Part shown: positions 34,784 through 43,825 of the stretch, one piece after another | Layout: every line of letters starts with the position of its first letter | Numbering within the stretch: position 1 is the stretch's first letter | NCBI RefSeq assembly: GCF_003611035.1 | Contig: NZ_CP030033.1 | Span: 3,658,001 to 3,722,000, forward strand | DNA length: 64,000 nt | Direction: 5' to 3' | Origin: Cryobacterium soli | GTDB taxonomy: Bacteria; Actinomycetota; Actinomycetes; Actinomycetales; Microbacteriaceae | Notes under the pieces: model-generated | The model's database searches: none | Told to the model about the DNA's origin: nothing | What the model saw: the letters and a program-made list of their open reading frames with translations, nothing else | Made by a program: the position numbers and the translations under genes

Positions 34784-35969
34784 CGAGGGGACCGAGCCAG
34801 GCGGCGGCCACGGTGGCGTGGGCTGAGTCGGCGTTGGACGGGTGGAACAGCCCGGCCAACACATCGCGATAGAGCCGGCCGAGCTCGTCGCCGGTGAAAT
34901 AGCTGGCCCCGCCGTTCACGCGCACCATGAGGTCGACCACCTCTTTGGCGCTCTCCACCGCCCGGTGTTTCAGGCCGGACAGCCGGGCGAACCAGAACGG
35001 GCCGTGGTCGACGAGGGCGTCCACATCGCGGGCCAGGGTCTCGATCTGTGGGTACAGGGCATCCAGCAGCATCGCCGCCTGCGCGATGCGGCGGCGGATG
35101 TCGGGATCCTGGCTGAGCGCCCGACCGTCGTTCTTGGCCGAGCGGCGTCGCTTCGCCGCCAGGACGCCCAGCTCGAGCGCCCGTTGCGCCAGGCCCGTGT
35201 ACACGGAGGCGAGCAGGATCTCGAAGGTGGCGAAGATGCCGAAGATCAGCGGGTCGGCCACCGGACCGGGCGGGAGTTTCCGCACCACGCGGTGGGCGGG
35301 CGCGTACACGGCGTCGAGCCGGGTGGTCTGGCTCTGGCTGCCGCGCATGCCCAGGGTGTCCCAGTCGTCGGACCGGGTGATGCCCGCCTCGGCGCGGTCG
35401 AGGAACGCCCAGACGATCAGGGGCCGGTCGGGGTCGCTGGCGTCCAGGCCCATGGTGCCCAGGCTGGTCCAGACCGGGGAGAGCGAGGTGAAGACCTTGG
35501 TGCCGGTGAACCTGTAGCCGCCGTCGGGCTGGGGCGCGGCCTCCGTGCCCGACCCGAACAACACCAGGTCGTTGCCGGGTTCGCTCACCCCGAAACCGAA
35601 GATCGCTCCGGCGGCGGCTTCGGTGAGGACGAAGTTCAGGGTGGTGTCCCCCCGGTCATGCATGGCCTTGGCGACGCCGGTCCAGACCAGGTGCATGTTG
35701 ACGGCGAGTGCCGTGGCCGGGGCGTGCGCGGCGAGCCGGGCCTGCTCGGCGGCCAGCTGCGGCAGGGTGAGGCCGAGCCCGCCGAACCGGGTGGGCACCA
35801 GGGCGCGGAGGTAGCCGGCCTCGGCGAGTTCGGCGACGTCGTCGAACGGGAAGGAGTTGGCGGCGTCGTGGGCCGCGGCGCGCGAGCGGATGCGGGCCAG
35901 GAGTGCGTCGTCGAGCAGCGCCGGTGGGGCGGCGGCGGAGGATGCAGCGGGACGGGAAGACTCGGTCAC
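34776..35969 (-). CDS. Acyl-CoA dehydrogenase family protein
   Basis: 397 residues if started at GTG 35969. GGAGG lies immediately before that codon, an unusually short spacing, so a different start is possible. FAD-enzyme blocks are visible: GFGVSEPGNDLVLFG (the ligand loop), FTGTKVFTSLSPVWT, and the C-terminal VDLMVRVNGGASYFTGDELGRLYRDVLAG helices. Substrate is not deducible. It lies between the DUF4349 lipoprotein and ThrE-like genes, tightly packed (10 bases from the former, 8-base overlap with the latter), so one operon is likely. Confidence 0.9.
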   Translation of the reverse strand: MTESSRPAASSAAAPPALLDDALLARIRSRAAAHDAANSFPFDDVAELAEAGYLRALVPTRFGGLGLTLPQLAAEQARLAAHAPATALAVNMHLVWTGVAKAMHDRGDTTLNFVLTEAAAGAIFGFGVSEPGNDLVLFGSGTEAAPQPDGGYRFTGTKVFTSLSPVWTSLGTMGLDASDPDRPLIVWAFLDRAEAGITRSDDWDTLGMRGSQSQTTRLDAVYAPAHRVVRKLPPGPVADPLIFGIFATFEILLASVYTGLAQRALELGVLAAKRRRSAKNDGRALSQDPDIRRRIAQAAMLLDALYPQIETLARDVDALVDHGPFWFARLSGLKHRAVESAKEVVDLMVRVNGGASYFTGDELGRLYRDVLAGLFHPSNADSAHATVAAAWLGPLDE

Positions 35970-35979
35970 ACCTCCAAGC

Positions 35980-36930
35980 CTACGTAGCCTTTCCCTTGCG
36001 GGTGAACAGGCGCACGATGAGAAAGACGATCCCGCCGAAGACGGCGAGGATCGCCAGCCACGGCAGGGCGAATCCGATGCCCACCAGGAGGCCACCGAGC
36101 GCCGCCACGAGGGTGTCCCAGCCGGCCACGATGCCGGTCCAGAAATTGTCCGGCGCGCCGGGGGCGACGGTGCCCGTGGAGTACAGCTCGAGGCTCACTG
36201 TGGAGTACTCGACTTGGTCGCTGAGGTAGTCGCGCTGCGAGCGCATGCTCTCCAGCTCGGCCTGCCGGGTGGAGAGTTCGCCCTCGATGGCGACAAGGTC
36301 GGTGGTGCTCGTGGCCTGCGTCATGAGCGCGAGCAGCCTGTCGACCGAGGTGCTCAACGCGGTGATGCGGGCATCGAGATCCTGGCTCTGCTGGGTGACG
36401 TCGGAGGCGTTCAGCGACACGTAGTTGACCGTGCCGAGCGCGCGGAGTTCGTCGAGGGTGCGGTCGAGGTCGCCGGCGGGGATGCGCAGCGACAGGTTCG
36501 CGCTCGCGGGCTGGTTCTCGGTCCTGGGGTTCTCGGTGCGGGAGTCGACCCGGCCGCCGGCCTCCTCGACGATGGTCACGGCGTCCTCGGCCGCGCCGAT
36601 CGGGTCCTCGACGGTCACCGACACCGAGCCGGTTGTGATCACGGACCGGTCGGTGCTGGCCGCGTCGCCGGCGGCGGGCTCGCCGGGCGCGACGGGTTGG
36701 CCGGGAACGGCGCCGGCATCCATCGACTCGGCGGACTGGGCGTCGGAGGTGCCCGAGCTGGAGGTCGTGCACCCGGCCAGGAGGACGGCCGCGAGGACGA
36801 CCCCGGCGGCCAGGCCGAGCCGCGGGCGGCGCCGGGCCGCGCCGGTGCGAGCCGGCCGGCTGAGTGTCGCGCGGCTACCGCCGGCCGGGTCGCTGATGGC
36901 CGGACTGACTGTCTCCGCGGTGTGGCTCAT
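35980..36930 (-). CDS. DUF4349-family membrane lipoprotein
   Basis: 316 residues from ATG 36930. A basic N-terminus leads into a signal sequence ending LLAGC, a lipobox, then a Ser/Ala/Pro-rich spacer. The DUF4349 domain begins near TGSVSVTVEDPIGAAEDAV and has a coiled coil around residues 190-240 (ARITALSTSVDRLLALM). One C-terminal membrane helix pair ends in FTRKGKAT. The function of the family is unknown, probably envelope-linked. It heads a three-gene operon with the acyl-CoA dehydrogenase and ThrE-like genes. Confidence 0.88.
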   Translation of the reverse strand: MSHTAETVSPAISDPAGGSRATLSRPARTGAARRRPRLGLAAGVVLAAVLLAGCTTSSSGTSDAQSAESMDAGAVPGQPVAPGEPAAGDAASTDRSVITTGSVSVTVEDPIGAAEDAVTIVEEAGGRVDSRTENPRTENQPASANLSLRIPAGDLDRTLDELRALGTVNYVSLNASDVTQQSQDLDARITALSTSVDRLLALMTQATSTTDLVAIEGELSTRQAELESMRSQRDYLSDQVEYSTVSLELYSTGTVAPGAPDNFWTGIVAGWDTLVAALGGLLVGIGFALPWLAILAVFGGIVFLIVRLFTRKGKAT

Positions 36931-37093
36931 GGCCCCACTGTAGGGTCGGGTCGCAGCCGAAATCTGGGTGGATTCTGGGAGTCGGATCACAATCGAGTCT
37001 CGGCCCGGGCCCGCGTCGTACGCTCGAAGAGGCGCCGGAATCGTGCGGCGCCAGTGCCCGATCACCGATTCAGTTCGTGTTCTAGGAGGAACC

Positions 37094-37306
37094 ATGGGAT
37101 TCGCAGACGACGCCAAAGATGCCCTCGCGGCCACCGGCCAGAAGATCGGACGAGCCGCCGAAGACGCCAAGGAACGCGTCTCCGACAAGGTCGACGAGGT
37201 CAAGGCGGACGCCGAAGTCAAGAAAGCCGAGGGCGACGTCAAGCGCGCCGAGGCCGAGCGCGACGCCACGAAGGCCAAGAACGACTACAAGGAAGAGCTG
37301 CGCTAG
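37094..37306 (+). CDS. Small helical charged protein (CsbD-like/stress type)
   Basis: 70 residues from ATG 37094, with TAGGAGGA close upstream. It starts MGFADDAKDALAATGQKIG and continues as an uninterrupted Ala/Lys/Asp/Glu helix (AEVKKAEGDVKRAEAERDATKA). It resembles short, abundant actinobacterial stress proteins of the CsbD or DUF-type class. No motif proves a function. The alpha/beta hydrolase gene starts 26 bases downstream, so both may be on one transcript. Confidence 0.8.
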   Translation: MGFADDAKDALAATGQKIGRAAEDAKERVSDKVDEVKADAEVKKAEGDVKRAEAERDATKAKNDYKEELR

Positions 37307-37331
37307 CGCCCAGCGGAGCAGACGCTGCCTG

Positions 37332-38216
37332 ATGCCGCCCAGCCAGGGTGAGGGTCCGGCGCCGACGGGATGGTTCCGTCGGCGCCGGGCCCCGCGTCTG
37401 CACATCCACTCCGACACCGGCTCCGGCCCGGTCGTGATCCTGGTGCACGGCATCGCCTCCACCGCGGTCACCTTTCGTAAGGTCGTACCGTTGCTCGCCC
37501 CGAACCATCGGGTCATCACCGTCGACATCCTCGGCCACGGGGCCTCACCGAAACCAGTCGGCTGCGAATACACCCTCGACGATCACGTCGCGGCGCTCGC
37601 CGCGACCATCCAGCACCTCAGGTTGCGGGAGCCGTTCGTGCTCGTCGGACATTCGCTGGGCAGTCTCATCGCCACCCGGTACGCCTCGGAGCGACGCTGG
37701 TTCTCCCCGTCGGGCAGCCGCGTCTCCCGGCTGGTTCTGGTGGGCCCGCCGATCTACCTCTCGCCCACCGACATCGGCGACCCGTGGGTGCGGGCCAGGG
37801 TCACCGCGTACCTGCGCGCCTACGAGTTCCTGCGGGCGAACAAGGACTTCACCCTCGCCAACGCCGCGGTGCTGGCCCGACTGCTACCCAAGGGCATCCT
37901 GGAACTCACCGCGGAGAACTGGACGCCGTTCGTGAAGTCGCTCGAGCACTGCATCGAGTCGCAGACCATGGTGAGCGACATCGCCGGCCTGCGGATCCCC
38001 GTCGACCTGATCTACGGGGCGCTCGACGCCTTCGTCGCGCCCGGCAGCCTCCGGGTGGTCGAGCGGATGCGGCACGTCACCACGCACCGGGTGGAGGCCA
38101 ACGACCACATCGTGCGCAGCCGCATCGCCAAGGTGCTGGTGCGGGTGATCGATGGTGCGTCCGGCTCGGCGGCCGACACAGCGGGTGGGCCGACACCGGC
38201 CGAGGTGGCGGGCTGA
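37332..38216 (+). CDS. Alpha/beta-hydrolase fold protein
   Basis: 294 residues from ATG 37332. The oxyanion segment LVHGIASTAVTF, the nucleophile elbow GHSLGS (Ser), the acid in GALDAFV and the His in EANDHIV make a complete catalytic triad. The cap region between elbow and acid is helical and includes an unusual RRWFSPSG stretch. There is no signal peptide. It would cleave an ester, epoxide or C-C bond; substrate unknown. It follows the small charged protein by 26 bases. Confidence 0.92.
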   Translation: MPPSQGEGPAPTGWFRRRRAPRLHIHSDTGSGPVVILVHGIASTAVTFRKVVPLLAPNHRVITVDILGHGASPKPVGCEYTLDDHVAALAATIQHLRLREPFVLVGHSLGSLIATRYASERRWFSPSGSRVSRLVLVGPPIYLSPTDIGDPWVRARVTAYLRAYEFLRANKDFTLANAAVLARLLPKGILELTAENWTPFVKSLEHCIESQTMVSDIAGLRIPVDLIYGALDAFVAPGSLRVVERMRHVTTHRVEANDHIVRSRIAKVLVRVIDGASGSAADTAGGPTPAEVAG

Positions 38217-38347
38217 GCCGTCGCGCGCGACCGGGCGCGCTGTCCGGGTCGGCGAGGAGCATGTGCAGCCGCTGGACGACGCCTCGACGGAGTCGCCTGG
38301 GCCGAGCTGTGTGAACCGAGTTGCCTGGACGTTGGGGTGCTGCCAGC

Positions 38348-39145
38348 ATGGACCCGATGACACTAGCCACGGACTACCTGCAGGCCTACGACGCCCAGCT
38401 CCGAACCGATGCCGAAACACCCAGCGCTCTCAGCGTCACCCGACTGGGCCCGTTGCGGCTGGTGACCTTCGCCGGCGGGCGAGGCTTCATCACCTACCAG
38501 GATCTCGCCGGCGCCGACGAGCCGGCGATCGCGGCTCTGGTGGCGGGCGCGCTGGAGCACTTCCGAGCCGACCGGGAGATCACGACCGTGGAATGGAAGA
38601 GCCGCGGCCACGACCGAGCGCCCGGGTTGCACGAGGCATTGCTGGCGAACGGGTTCTCCGCGGACGAGCCCGAGTCGATCATGATCGGCCCGTTGGAGGC
38701 ACTGTGCCGCAACGCTCCCACACCCGCCGGCGTCACCCTGCGGCAGATCACCGCTGAGGCCGACGTGCGCGCGATGAGCGCGGCGGTCGACGAGGCGTTC
38801 GGGGAAGCCGTCGACACCCGGATGGCCCAGGCGCTGCTTGAGCGCCTCGCCCGTGACGACGGCATGGAACTGTGGGTGGCGGAGACCGATGGCCGGATCG
38901 TCTGCGGCGGCCGCCTCGAGCCGGTCCCCGGCACCGACTTCGTCGGCATCTGGGGCGGCGCCACCCTCCCGGCCTACCGCGGCCGCGGCATCTACCGTGC
39001 GCTGACGGCCGCTCGGGCCCGTTCCGCCCTCGCGTTGGGCAAGAAGTTCGTGCACAGCGACTCCACCGAGGACTCGAGGCCGATCCTGGAGCGATCCGGG
39101 CTCCTCCGCGTGTCGACGACAACCCCATACAACTGGACCCGGTAA
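38348..39145 (+). CDS. GNAT-family N-acetyltransferase
   Basis: 265 residues from ATG 38348. The N-terminal half is a divergent degenerate GNAT-like domain. The C-terminal half has the acetyl-CoA signature LPAYRGRGIYRALTAARA. This tandem arrangement resembles DUF4081-type or mycothiol synthase-like proteins, but the second domain is the only one with a clear motif. The substrate is unknown. It is separated from the aldo-keto reductase by 41 bases, and from the hydrolase by about 130 bases with no other gene. Confidence 0.88.
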   Translation: MDPMTLATDYLQAYDAQLRTDAETPSALSVTRLGPLRLVTFAGGRGFITYQDLAGADEPAIAALVAGALEHFRADREITTVEWKSRGHDRAPGLHEALLANGFSADEPESIMIGPLEALCRNAPTPAGVTLRQITAEADVRAMSAAVDEAFGEAVDTRMAQALLERLARDDGMELWVAETDGRIVCGGRLEPVPGTDFVGIWGGATLPAYRGRGIYRALTAARARSALALGKKFVHSDSTEDSRPILERSGLLRVSTTTPYNWTR

Positions 39146-39186
39146 GTCGACCGGGTTCTGTCGGGCCGCGTCGTTAGGCTGGCTTC

Positions 39187-40173
39187 ATGGATAAGAGAAC
39201 ACTGGGCAGAACCGGCCGCACCGTCTCCGTCATCGGACTGGGGACCTGGCAGCTGGGCGCCGACTGGGGCGACGTCACCGAGGCCGACGCCACCGCCGTG
39301 CTCGCCGCATCCGTGGATGCCGGCGTCACCTTCTTCGACACCGCGGACGTCTACGGCGACGGACGCAGCGAGCAGATCATCGGGCATTTCCTCGAGCACG
39401 GTGCCCCCGGAGTGGACATCACCGTCGCCACGAAGATGGGCCGCCGCCTCGAGCAGCTGCCGGAGAACTACGTTCTCGACAACTTCCGCGCCTGGACAGA
39501 GCGCTCGCGCCGCAACCTGGGCACCGAGACCCTCGACCTGGTGCAGCTGCACTGCCCGCCGAGCGCCGTGATCGAGTCGGGTGAGGTCTACGACGCGCTC
39601 GACACCCTCGTCGACGACGGTGTCATCGCCAACTACGGCGTGAGCGTGGAAACCTGCGAGCAGGCGCTGACCGCGATCGCTCGGCCCGGTATCGCGACGG
39701 TGCAGATCATCCTCAACGCCTTCCGGCTCAAGCCCCTCGACGAGGTCGTGCCGGCCGCGCGCGCCGCGGGTGTGGGCATCATCGCCCGGGTGCCGCTGGC
39801 CAGCGGGCTGCTCACCGGCAAGTACACCCGAGACACGGTGTTTGCCGAGAACGACCACCGCAACTACAACCGCGACGGCAGCGCTTTCGACGTGGGCGAG
39901 ACCTTCTCCGGTGTCGACTACGAGACCGGCCTGGCCGCGGCGGCGGAATTCGCCGCCCTGGTGCCCGAGGGCCTCACGCCGGCTCAGGCGGCCTTGGCCT
40001 GGGTGGCGCAGATCGACGGGGTGTCCTCGGTGATCCCTGGCGCCCGATCGGTGAAGCAGGCTCAGGGCAACGCATCCGCCGGCGCCGTGCCGGCCCTGCC
40101 CATCGAGTTCATGGAAGGCGTGCAGTCCATCTACGACCGCCTGCTGCGGGAGTCCATCCACCACCGCTGGTAG
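39187..40173 (+). CDS. Aldo/keto reductase (AKR, YghZ/Tas-type)
   Basis: 328 residues from ATG 39187. The catalytic tetrad is visible: Asp and Tyr in FFDTADVYGDG, Lys in VATKMG and His in VQLHCPP. The C-terminal NADPH-binding part has IPGARSVKQAQGN. It reduces aldehydes or ketones with NADPH. An intrinsic terminator within a larger palindrome follows 16 bases later. The next gene is also an aldo/keto reductase but from a different subgroup and on the other strand. Confidence 0.94.
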   Translation: MDKRTLGRTGRTVSVIGLGTWQLGADWGDVTEADATAVLAASVDAGVTFFDTADVYGDGRSEQIIGHFLEHGAPGVDITVATKMGRRLEQLPENYVLDNFRAWTERSRRNLGTETLDLVQLHCPPSAVIESGEVYDALDTLVDDGVIANYGVSVETCEQALTAIARPGIATVQIILNAFRLKPLDEVVPAARAAGVGIIARVPLASGLLTGKYTRDTVFAENDHRNYNRDGSAFDVGETFSGVDYETGLAAAAEFAALVPEGLTPAQAALAWVAQIDGVSSVIPGARSVKQAQGNASAGAVPALPIEFMEGVQSIYDRLLRESIHHRW

Positions 40174-40189
40174 CTCGCTCCACCATTCC

Positions 40190-40247
40190 GCGAACTGTGA
40201 CCAAAGCACGCCTCCGAGCCCCGAGGCGTGCTTTTTTCACAGTTCGC
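40190..40247. terminator. Bidirectional terminator nested in a longer palindrome
   Basis: Inner 9-base stem GCACGCCTC (40206-40214) / GAGGCGTGC (40223-40231) followed by TTTTTT (40232-40237). An outer 11-base stem GCGAACTGTGA (40190-40200) / TCACAGTTCGC (40237-40247) flanks it. It separates two convergent aldo/keto reductase genes. The outer arms recall the palindrome at 41124-41186, which starts CCGCGAACCG. Confidence 0.9.
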
Positions 40248-40263
40248 CGAGTGGTCGCGAGGG

Positions 40264-41082
40264 TCAGTCGAGGTCGTCGGGGTCTTTGCCGGTGCGTTCG
40301 CCGGCATCGAGCGCGGCGATGGCCTCTCGGTCGGCCGCATCCAGGGTGAAATCGAAGACGTCGAGGTTCTGGCGGATGCGCGACGGCGTCACCGACTTGG
40401 GAATCACCACGTTGCCGAGCTCGAGGTGCCAGCGAATCACCACCTGGGCCGCGGACTTGCCGTGCCGGGCACCGATGGCGTCGAGGGTGGCGTTGCCGAT
40501 CGCGCGGCCCCTGGCCAGCGGCGACCAGGCCTCGGTGAGGATGCCGTGGGCGGCGTTGTACGCGCGCGTCTCGGTCTGCGCTAGCCACGGATGCAGCTCG
40601 ATCTGGTTGACCGCCGGCACGATGTCGGTCTCGTCGAGGAGCCGGTCAAGGTGGTGTGGGTGGAAGTTGGATACTCCGATCGACCGGGCGCGGCCATCCG
40701 CCCGCAAACGTTCGAGCGCGCGGTAGGTCTCGACGTACCGGTTCTGCCGGGGTGCCGGCCAGTGGATCAGGTAGAGATCGACGTAGTCGAGGCCGAGCCT
40801 GGCCAGGCTCTCGTCGAAGGCGCGCAGGGTCTCGTCGTAGCCGTGCTGGTCGTTCCAGACCTTGGTGGTGACGAAGACCTCGTCGCGGGGCAACGCAGCC
40901 CGGGCCAGGCCCTCGCCGACGCCGCGTTCGTTGGCGTAGAGCGCGGCCGTGTCGATGTGCCGGTAACCGTCTTCCAGGGCGATCTGCACGGTGCCGGCGG
41001 CGAGGTCGTCGGGGATCTTGTAGACCCCGAGTCCGAGCTGGGGGATGGCGTGACCGTCGTTGAGCGTCAGAGCATGTTCCAT
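40264..41082 (-). CDS. Aldo/keto reductase, 2,5-diketogluconate reductase type
   Basis: 272 residues from ATG 41082. The family pattern is [20 protein letters not shown] (catalytic Asp, Tyr), VTTKVWNDQHGYD (Lys), LIHWPAPRQNRYVETY (His) and the C-terminal NVVIPKSVTPSRIRQNLDVF. Its closest relative in the window is at 62617-63450, with similar blocks but clear divergence. It reduces diverse aldehydes or ketones with NADPH. It is transcribed alone. Confidence 0.94.
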   Translation of the reverse strand: MEHALTLNDGHAIPQLGLGVYKIPDDLAAGTVQIALEDGYRHIDTAALYANERGVGEGLARAALPRDEVFVTTKVWNDQHGYDETLRAFDESLARLGLDYVDLYLIHWPAPRQNRYVETYRALERLRADGRARSIGVSNFHPHHLDRLLDETDIVPAVNQIELHPWLAQTETRAYNAAHGILTEAWSPLARGRAIGNATLDAIGARHGKSAAQVVIRWHLELGNVVIPKSVTPSRIRQNLDVFDFTLDAADREAIAALDAGERTGKDPDDLD

Positions 41083-41123
41083 GCCCCCATTAAACCTGCC
41101 CCCGCTGGTGTCCCCGCCCCGTT

Positions 41124-41186
41124 CCGCGAACCGAGAGAAAAGGCTCGGAATTCGGCGATTTTGGGTGTTTAACTCACGGTTCGCGG
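41124..41186. repeat. Long-spaced palindrome between aldo/keto reductase and MFS genes
   Basis: Arms CCGCGAACCGAGAG (41124-41137) and CTCACGGTTCGCGG (41173-41186) match at 13 of 14 positions with a 35-base spacer. The spacer includes GGCTCGGAATTCGGCG and AT-rich sequence. It has no T-run typical of a terminator. Confidence 0.7.
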
Positions 41187-41193
41187 GAGGGGA

Positions 41194-42402
41194 CTAGGAG
41201 ACCTGGATGCTGATGGGCTCGGTGTCGGGGATGGGGCTCACGTCTCGTCCGCGCAGGTCGGGGTGCCAGCGGCGGCCGAGCGCGGGGATGAGCGTCCCCA
41301 GCGCGGCGAACCCGGCGGCGACGTAGATCGCCGAGCCGGCGCCGGAGTGGTCGATCGCGAAGCCGGCCAGGGCCGAGCCGAGCGCCGCTCCGATGAGCTG
41401 ACCGGTGCCGATCCAGCCGTAGGCCTCGGCGGTGTCGCTGAACTTGACGCTCGCCGAGACGATGCCGAACAACACCGCGAACGACGGGGCGATGCCGATG
41501 CCGGCGATGAGCAGCGCGCCGGAGAGCCACCAGAAGTTGAGGAACAGGCCCGCGATGGCCAGGCCGATCGTGACGATGAGCATCCGGCTGGCCAGTGCCC
41601 ACGGGCCGATCGGGAGGTGCCCGAGGGCGAGCCCGCCGATGAGCGAGCCGACGGCGAAGATGCCCAGCACCCAGCCGGCGTTGGCGCTGCCGTGGCCGAA
41701 CACGGCGACGACGCCGGCCTCGACAGCGGCGCAGGCGGCGACGAGCATGAAGCCCACGACGGTGCTGAGCAGCACCTCGGGCTTCTTCAGCACCACGCCG
41801 AGCTTGCGGCGGCTGCGGGGGATGCGCACCCGGCCCACCTCGGGCAGCGCCACGAACCAGATTCCGCCGGCGACGAGGAAGAACGCGGCGAGCAGGATGC
41901 CCGCGGTGGTGCTGACCTGGATGGCGACGAAGGTCGCGATGACCGGGCCGAGCACCCAGATGATTTCCTGAGCCGAGGCGTCCAGGGAGAACAACGGGGT
42001 GAGCTGGCGGGAGTTGACCACCTTGGGGTAGATGGTGCGTACGGCCGGCTGGATGGGCGGCATCGACAGGCCGGCGATGAAGCCGATGATCATGAGCCCA
42101 ATGATCGGCAGCGGAACGAGAGCCATCGCCACGATCGACACGGTGCAGATGACCATGGTCGCGATGAGCACCGGGCGCATGCCGAGGCGGCCCATCAGCC
42201 GGGAGGTGAGCGGGCCGGCGATGGCCTGGCCGATACTCATGGCGGCCAGAACGAGGCCGGCCGCGGCGTAGGAATCGAAGAGCTTCTCGATGTGGATCAG
42301 GAATGCCAGCGAGAGCATCCCGAACGGGAATCGGGCGGTGAGCTGGGCTCCGATGAGACGGGCAACGCCCGGAGTTTTCAGAAGGGTCCAGTAGCTGCTC
42401 AC
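41194..42402 (-). CDS. Major facilitator superfamily transporter
   Basis: 402 residues from GTG 42402. Twelve hydrophobic helices, with an MFS loop SRLMGRLGMRPVLIATM between helices 2 and 3 (GxLxDRxGRR-like) and a charged central loop LPEVGRVRIPRSRRKLGVVLK between 6 and 7. Ends with a short acidic tail. The substrate is unknown. There is a 116-base gap to the sulfurtransferase, transcribed divergently. Confidence 0.92.
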   Translation of the reverse strand: MSSYWTLLKTPGVARLIGAQLTARFPFGMLSLAFLIHIEKLFDSYAAAGLVLAAMSIGQAIAGPLTSRLMGRLGMRPVLIATMVICTVSIVAMALVPLPIIGLMIIGFIAGLSMPPIQPAVRTIYPKVVNSRQLTPLFSLDASAQEIIWVLGPVIATFVAIQVSTTAGILLAAFFLVAGGIWFVALPEVGRVRIPRSRRKLGVVLKKPEVLLSTVVGFMLVAACAAVEAGVVAVFGHGSANAGWVLGIFAVGSLIGGLALGHLPIGPWALASRMLIVTIGLAIAGLFLNFWWLSGALLIAGIGIAPSFAVLFGIVSASVKFSDTAEAYGWIGTGQLIGAALGSALAGFAIDHSGAGSAIYVAAGFAALGTLIPALGRRWHPDLRGRDVSPIPDTEPISIQVS

Positions 42403-42518
42403 AACCGTCCAGTCTACGGCCGGAGGAGGGCTCGGCGTATCACGAGGGGCCGAGGTCGGCTGACCGTCTGCTGCGTGGTGTCGGGTGGGGTCGGCGCGGC
42501 TACGGCTAACGTGAACGG

Positions 42519-43553
42519 GTGCACACTCTGATCACGCCGGCGGATCTGGCCGCGCTCCTCGTCGTCGGGCCCGCCCCGCGAATCCTCGATGTGCGGTGGA
42601 AGCTCGGCGGCCCTCCCGGTCGTATGGAATTCCGCCGCGGTCACCTGCCCGGCGCCGTGTACGTGGACCTCGACACGGAGCTGGCCGGGCACGGCGAGCC
42701 GGCCGATGGCCGGCATCCGCTGCCCGCGCCGGCCGATCTGCAGGCCGCCGCGCGCCGGTGGGGCCTGAACGACGGCGACACCGTGGTGGTCTACGACGAC
42801 CTGGGCAACATGTCGTCCGCCCGCGCGTGGTGGTTGCTGCGGCACGCGGGCGTGCGCGACGTGCGCCTGCTCGACGGCGGCCTCGGCGCCTGGCGCGCGG
42901 ACGGCCTTCCCGTGGTGGAGGGCGAGGAACCGGTGGCGCCGGGTTCGGTGTCCCTGGCGTTCGGCGCGCTGCCCACGCTCGACGCGGATGCCGCGGCCGC
43001 GCTCGCCCAGGACGGCGTGCTCCTCGATGCTCGCGCCGCCGAACGCTACCGGGGCGACACCGAACCGATCGACCCCCGCGCCGGGCACATCCCCGGTGCG
43101 CTGAACGCGCCGACGGGCGGCAACCTCGACGCCGACGGACGCTTTCTGCCGGCCGCCGAGTTGCGAGCACGGTTCGAGGCGCTCGGGGTGCGGGCGCGTA
43201 GCGGGGCGGATGCGCCTGCCGAACGGGCCGCGGAGGTCGCTCCACCGACTGAATCTGCTTCGCCGATGGAGACCGTGTCGCCGGGAGCAGCGGGCGCCGA
43301 CGAGACGGCAGCCTGGACCGGCGCATCCGGCAGCACGGCCGCGGTGCCCGATGAGGCCGGGCCGGGCGCATCCGGTGGCACTGACGCAGGGTCCGACGTG
43401 GGCGTGTACTGCGGATCCGGGGTGACGGCCGCGCACGAGGCGGTGGCGCTCACGCTCGCGGGCTTCGCTCCGGCGTTGTATCCCGGCTCCTGGTCGCAGT
43501 GGTCGAACCTGCCGGGCCGCCCGGTCGCGACGGGCGACGCTCCCGGACACTAG
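42519..43553 (+). CDS. Tandem-rhodanese sulfurtransferase with low-complexity insert
   Basis: 344 residues from GTG 42519. The first rhodanese-like domain (ILDVRWKLGGPPGR ... GHLPGAVYVDLD) has VVYDDLGNMSSAR where the active-site Cys loop should be, so it is inactive as usual in these enzymes. The second has LLDARAAERYRGD and GHIPGALNAP, and the active-site loop YCGSGVTAAHE with the catalytic Cys. Between residues about 230 and 298 lies an extra stretch, rich in Ala, Ser, Gly, Glu, before the active site. The enzyme moves sulfane sulfur from thiosulfate or 3-mercaptopyruvate to an acceptor. Confidence 0.92.
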   Translation: MHTLITPADLAALLVVGPAPRILDVRWKLGGPPGRMEFRRGHLPGAVYVDLDTELAGHGEPADGRHPLPAPADLQAAARRWGLNDGDTVVVYDDLGNMSSARAWWLLRHAGVRDVRLLDGGLGAWRADGLPVVEGEEPVAPGSVSLAFGALPTLDADAAAALAQDGVLLDARAAERYRGDTEPIDPRAGHIPGALNAPTGGNLDADGRFLPAAELRARFEALGVRARSGADAPAERAAEVAPPTESASPMETVSPGAAGADETAAWTGASGSTAAVPDEAGPGASGGTDAGSDVGVYCGSGVTAAHEAVALTLAGFAPALYPGSWSQWSNLPGRPVATGDAPGH

Positions 43554-43582
43554 TCCGGAGCATTGCGCCGCGCAGGATGCGT

Positions 43583-43691
43583 CTCGCAGCCCGTGGTAAT
43601 CACACCCAGCGTGCACTAAGGCTCGCAGCGTGCCCTAAGGCGCACGCCGCGAGCGCTGCCGCACGCTGCCGGCATTTTCGCGGGCTGCGAG
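43583..43691. repeat. Perfect 11-base inverted repeat enclosing direct repeats
   Basis: CTCGCAGCCCG (43583-43593) and CGGGCTGCGAG (43681-43691) are exact inverse copies 87 bases apart. Inside are two similar blocks, CAGCGTGCACTAAGGC and CAGCGTGCCCTAAGGC. No gene lies here. Confidence 0.75.
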
Positions 43692-43825
43692 CCATGGATG
43701 CGCGGCCGTCCACGCGTGGTTTCGTGGTGAGGCGGACGCGGAACGGGTGTTGCTGGCATGCGGTCTGCAGCCCCGCAGGGTCGTCGTGGCGCAGGTTAGG
43801 CCTCGTGGCGCACGATACGCGGCCC
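43692..43825. other. Gene-free stretch before the minisatellite
   Basis: Between the inverted repeat and the tandem array no gene or signal was recognised. The sulfurtransferase and PhzF-like genes converge here. Confidence 0.4.
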
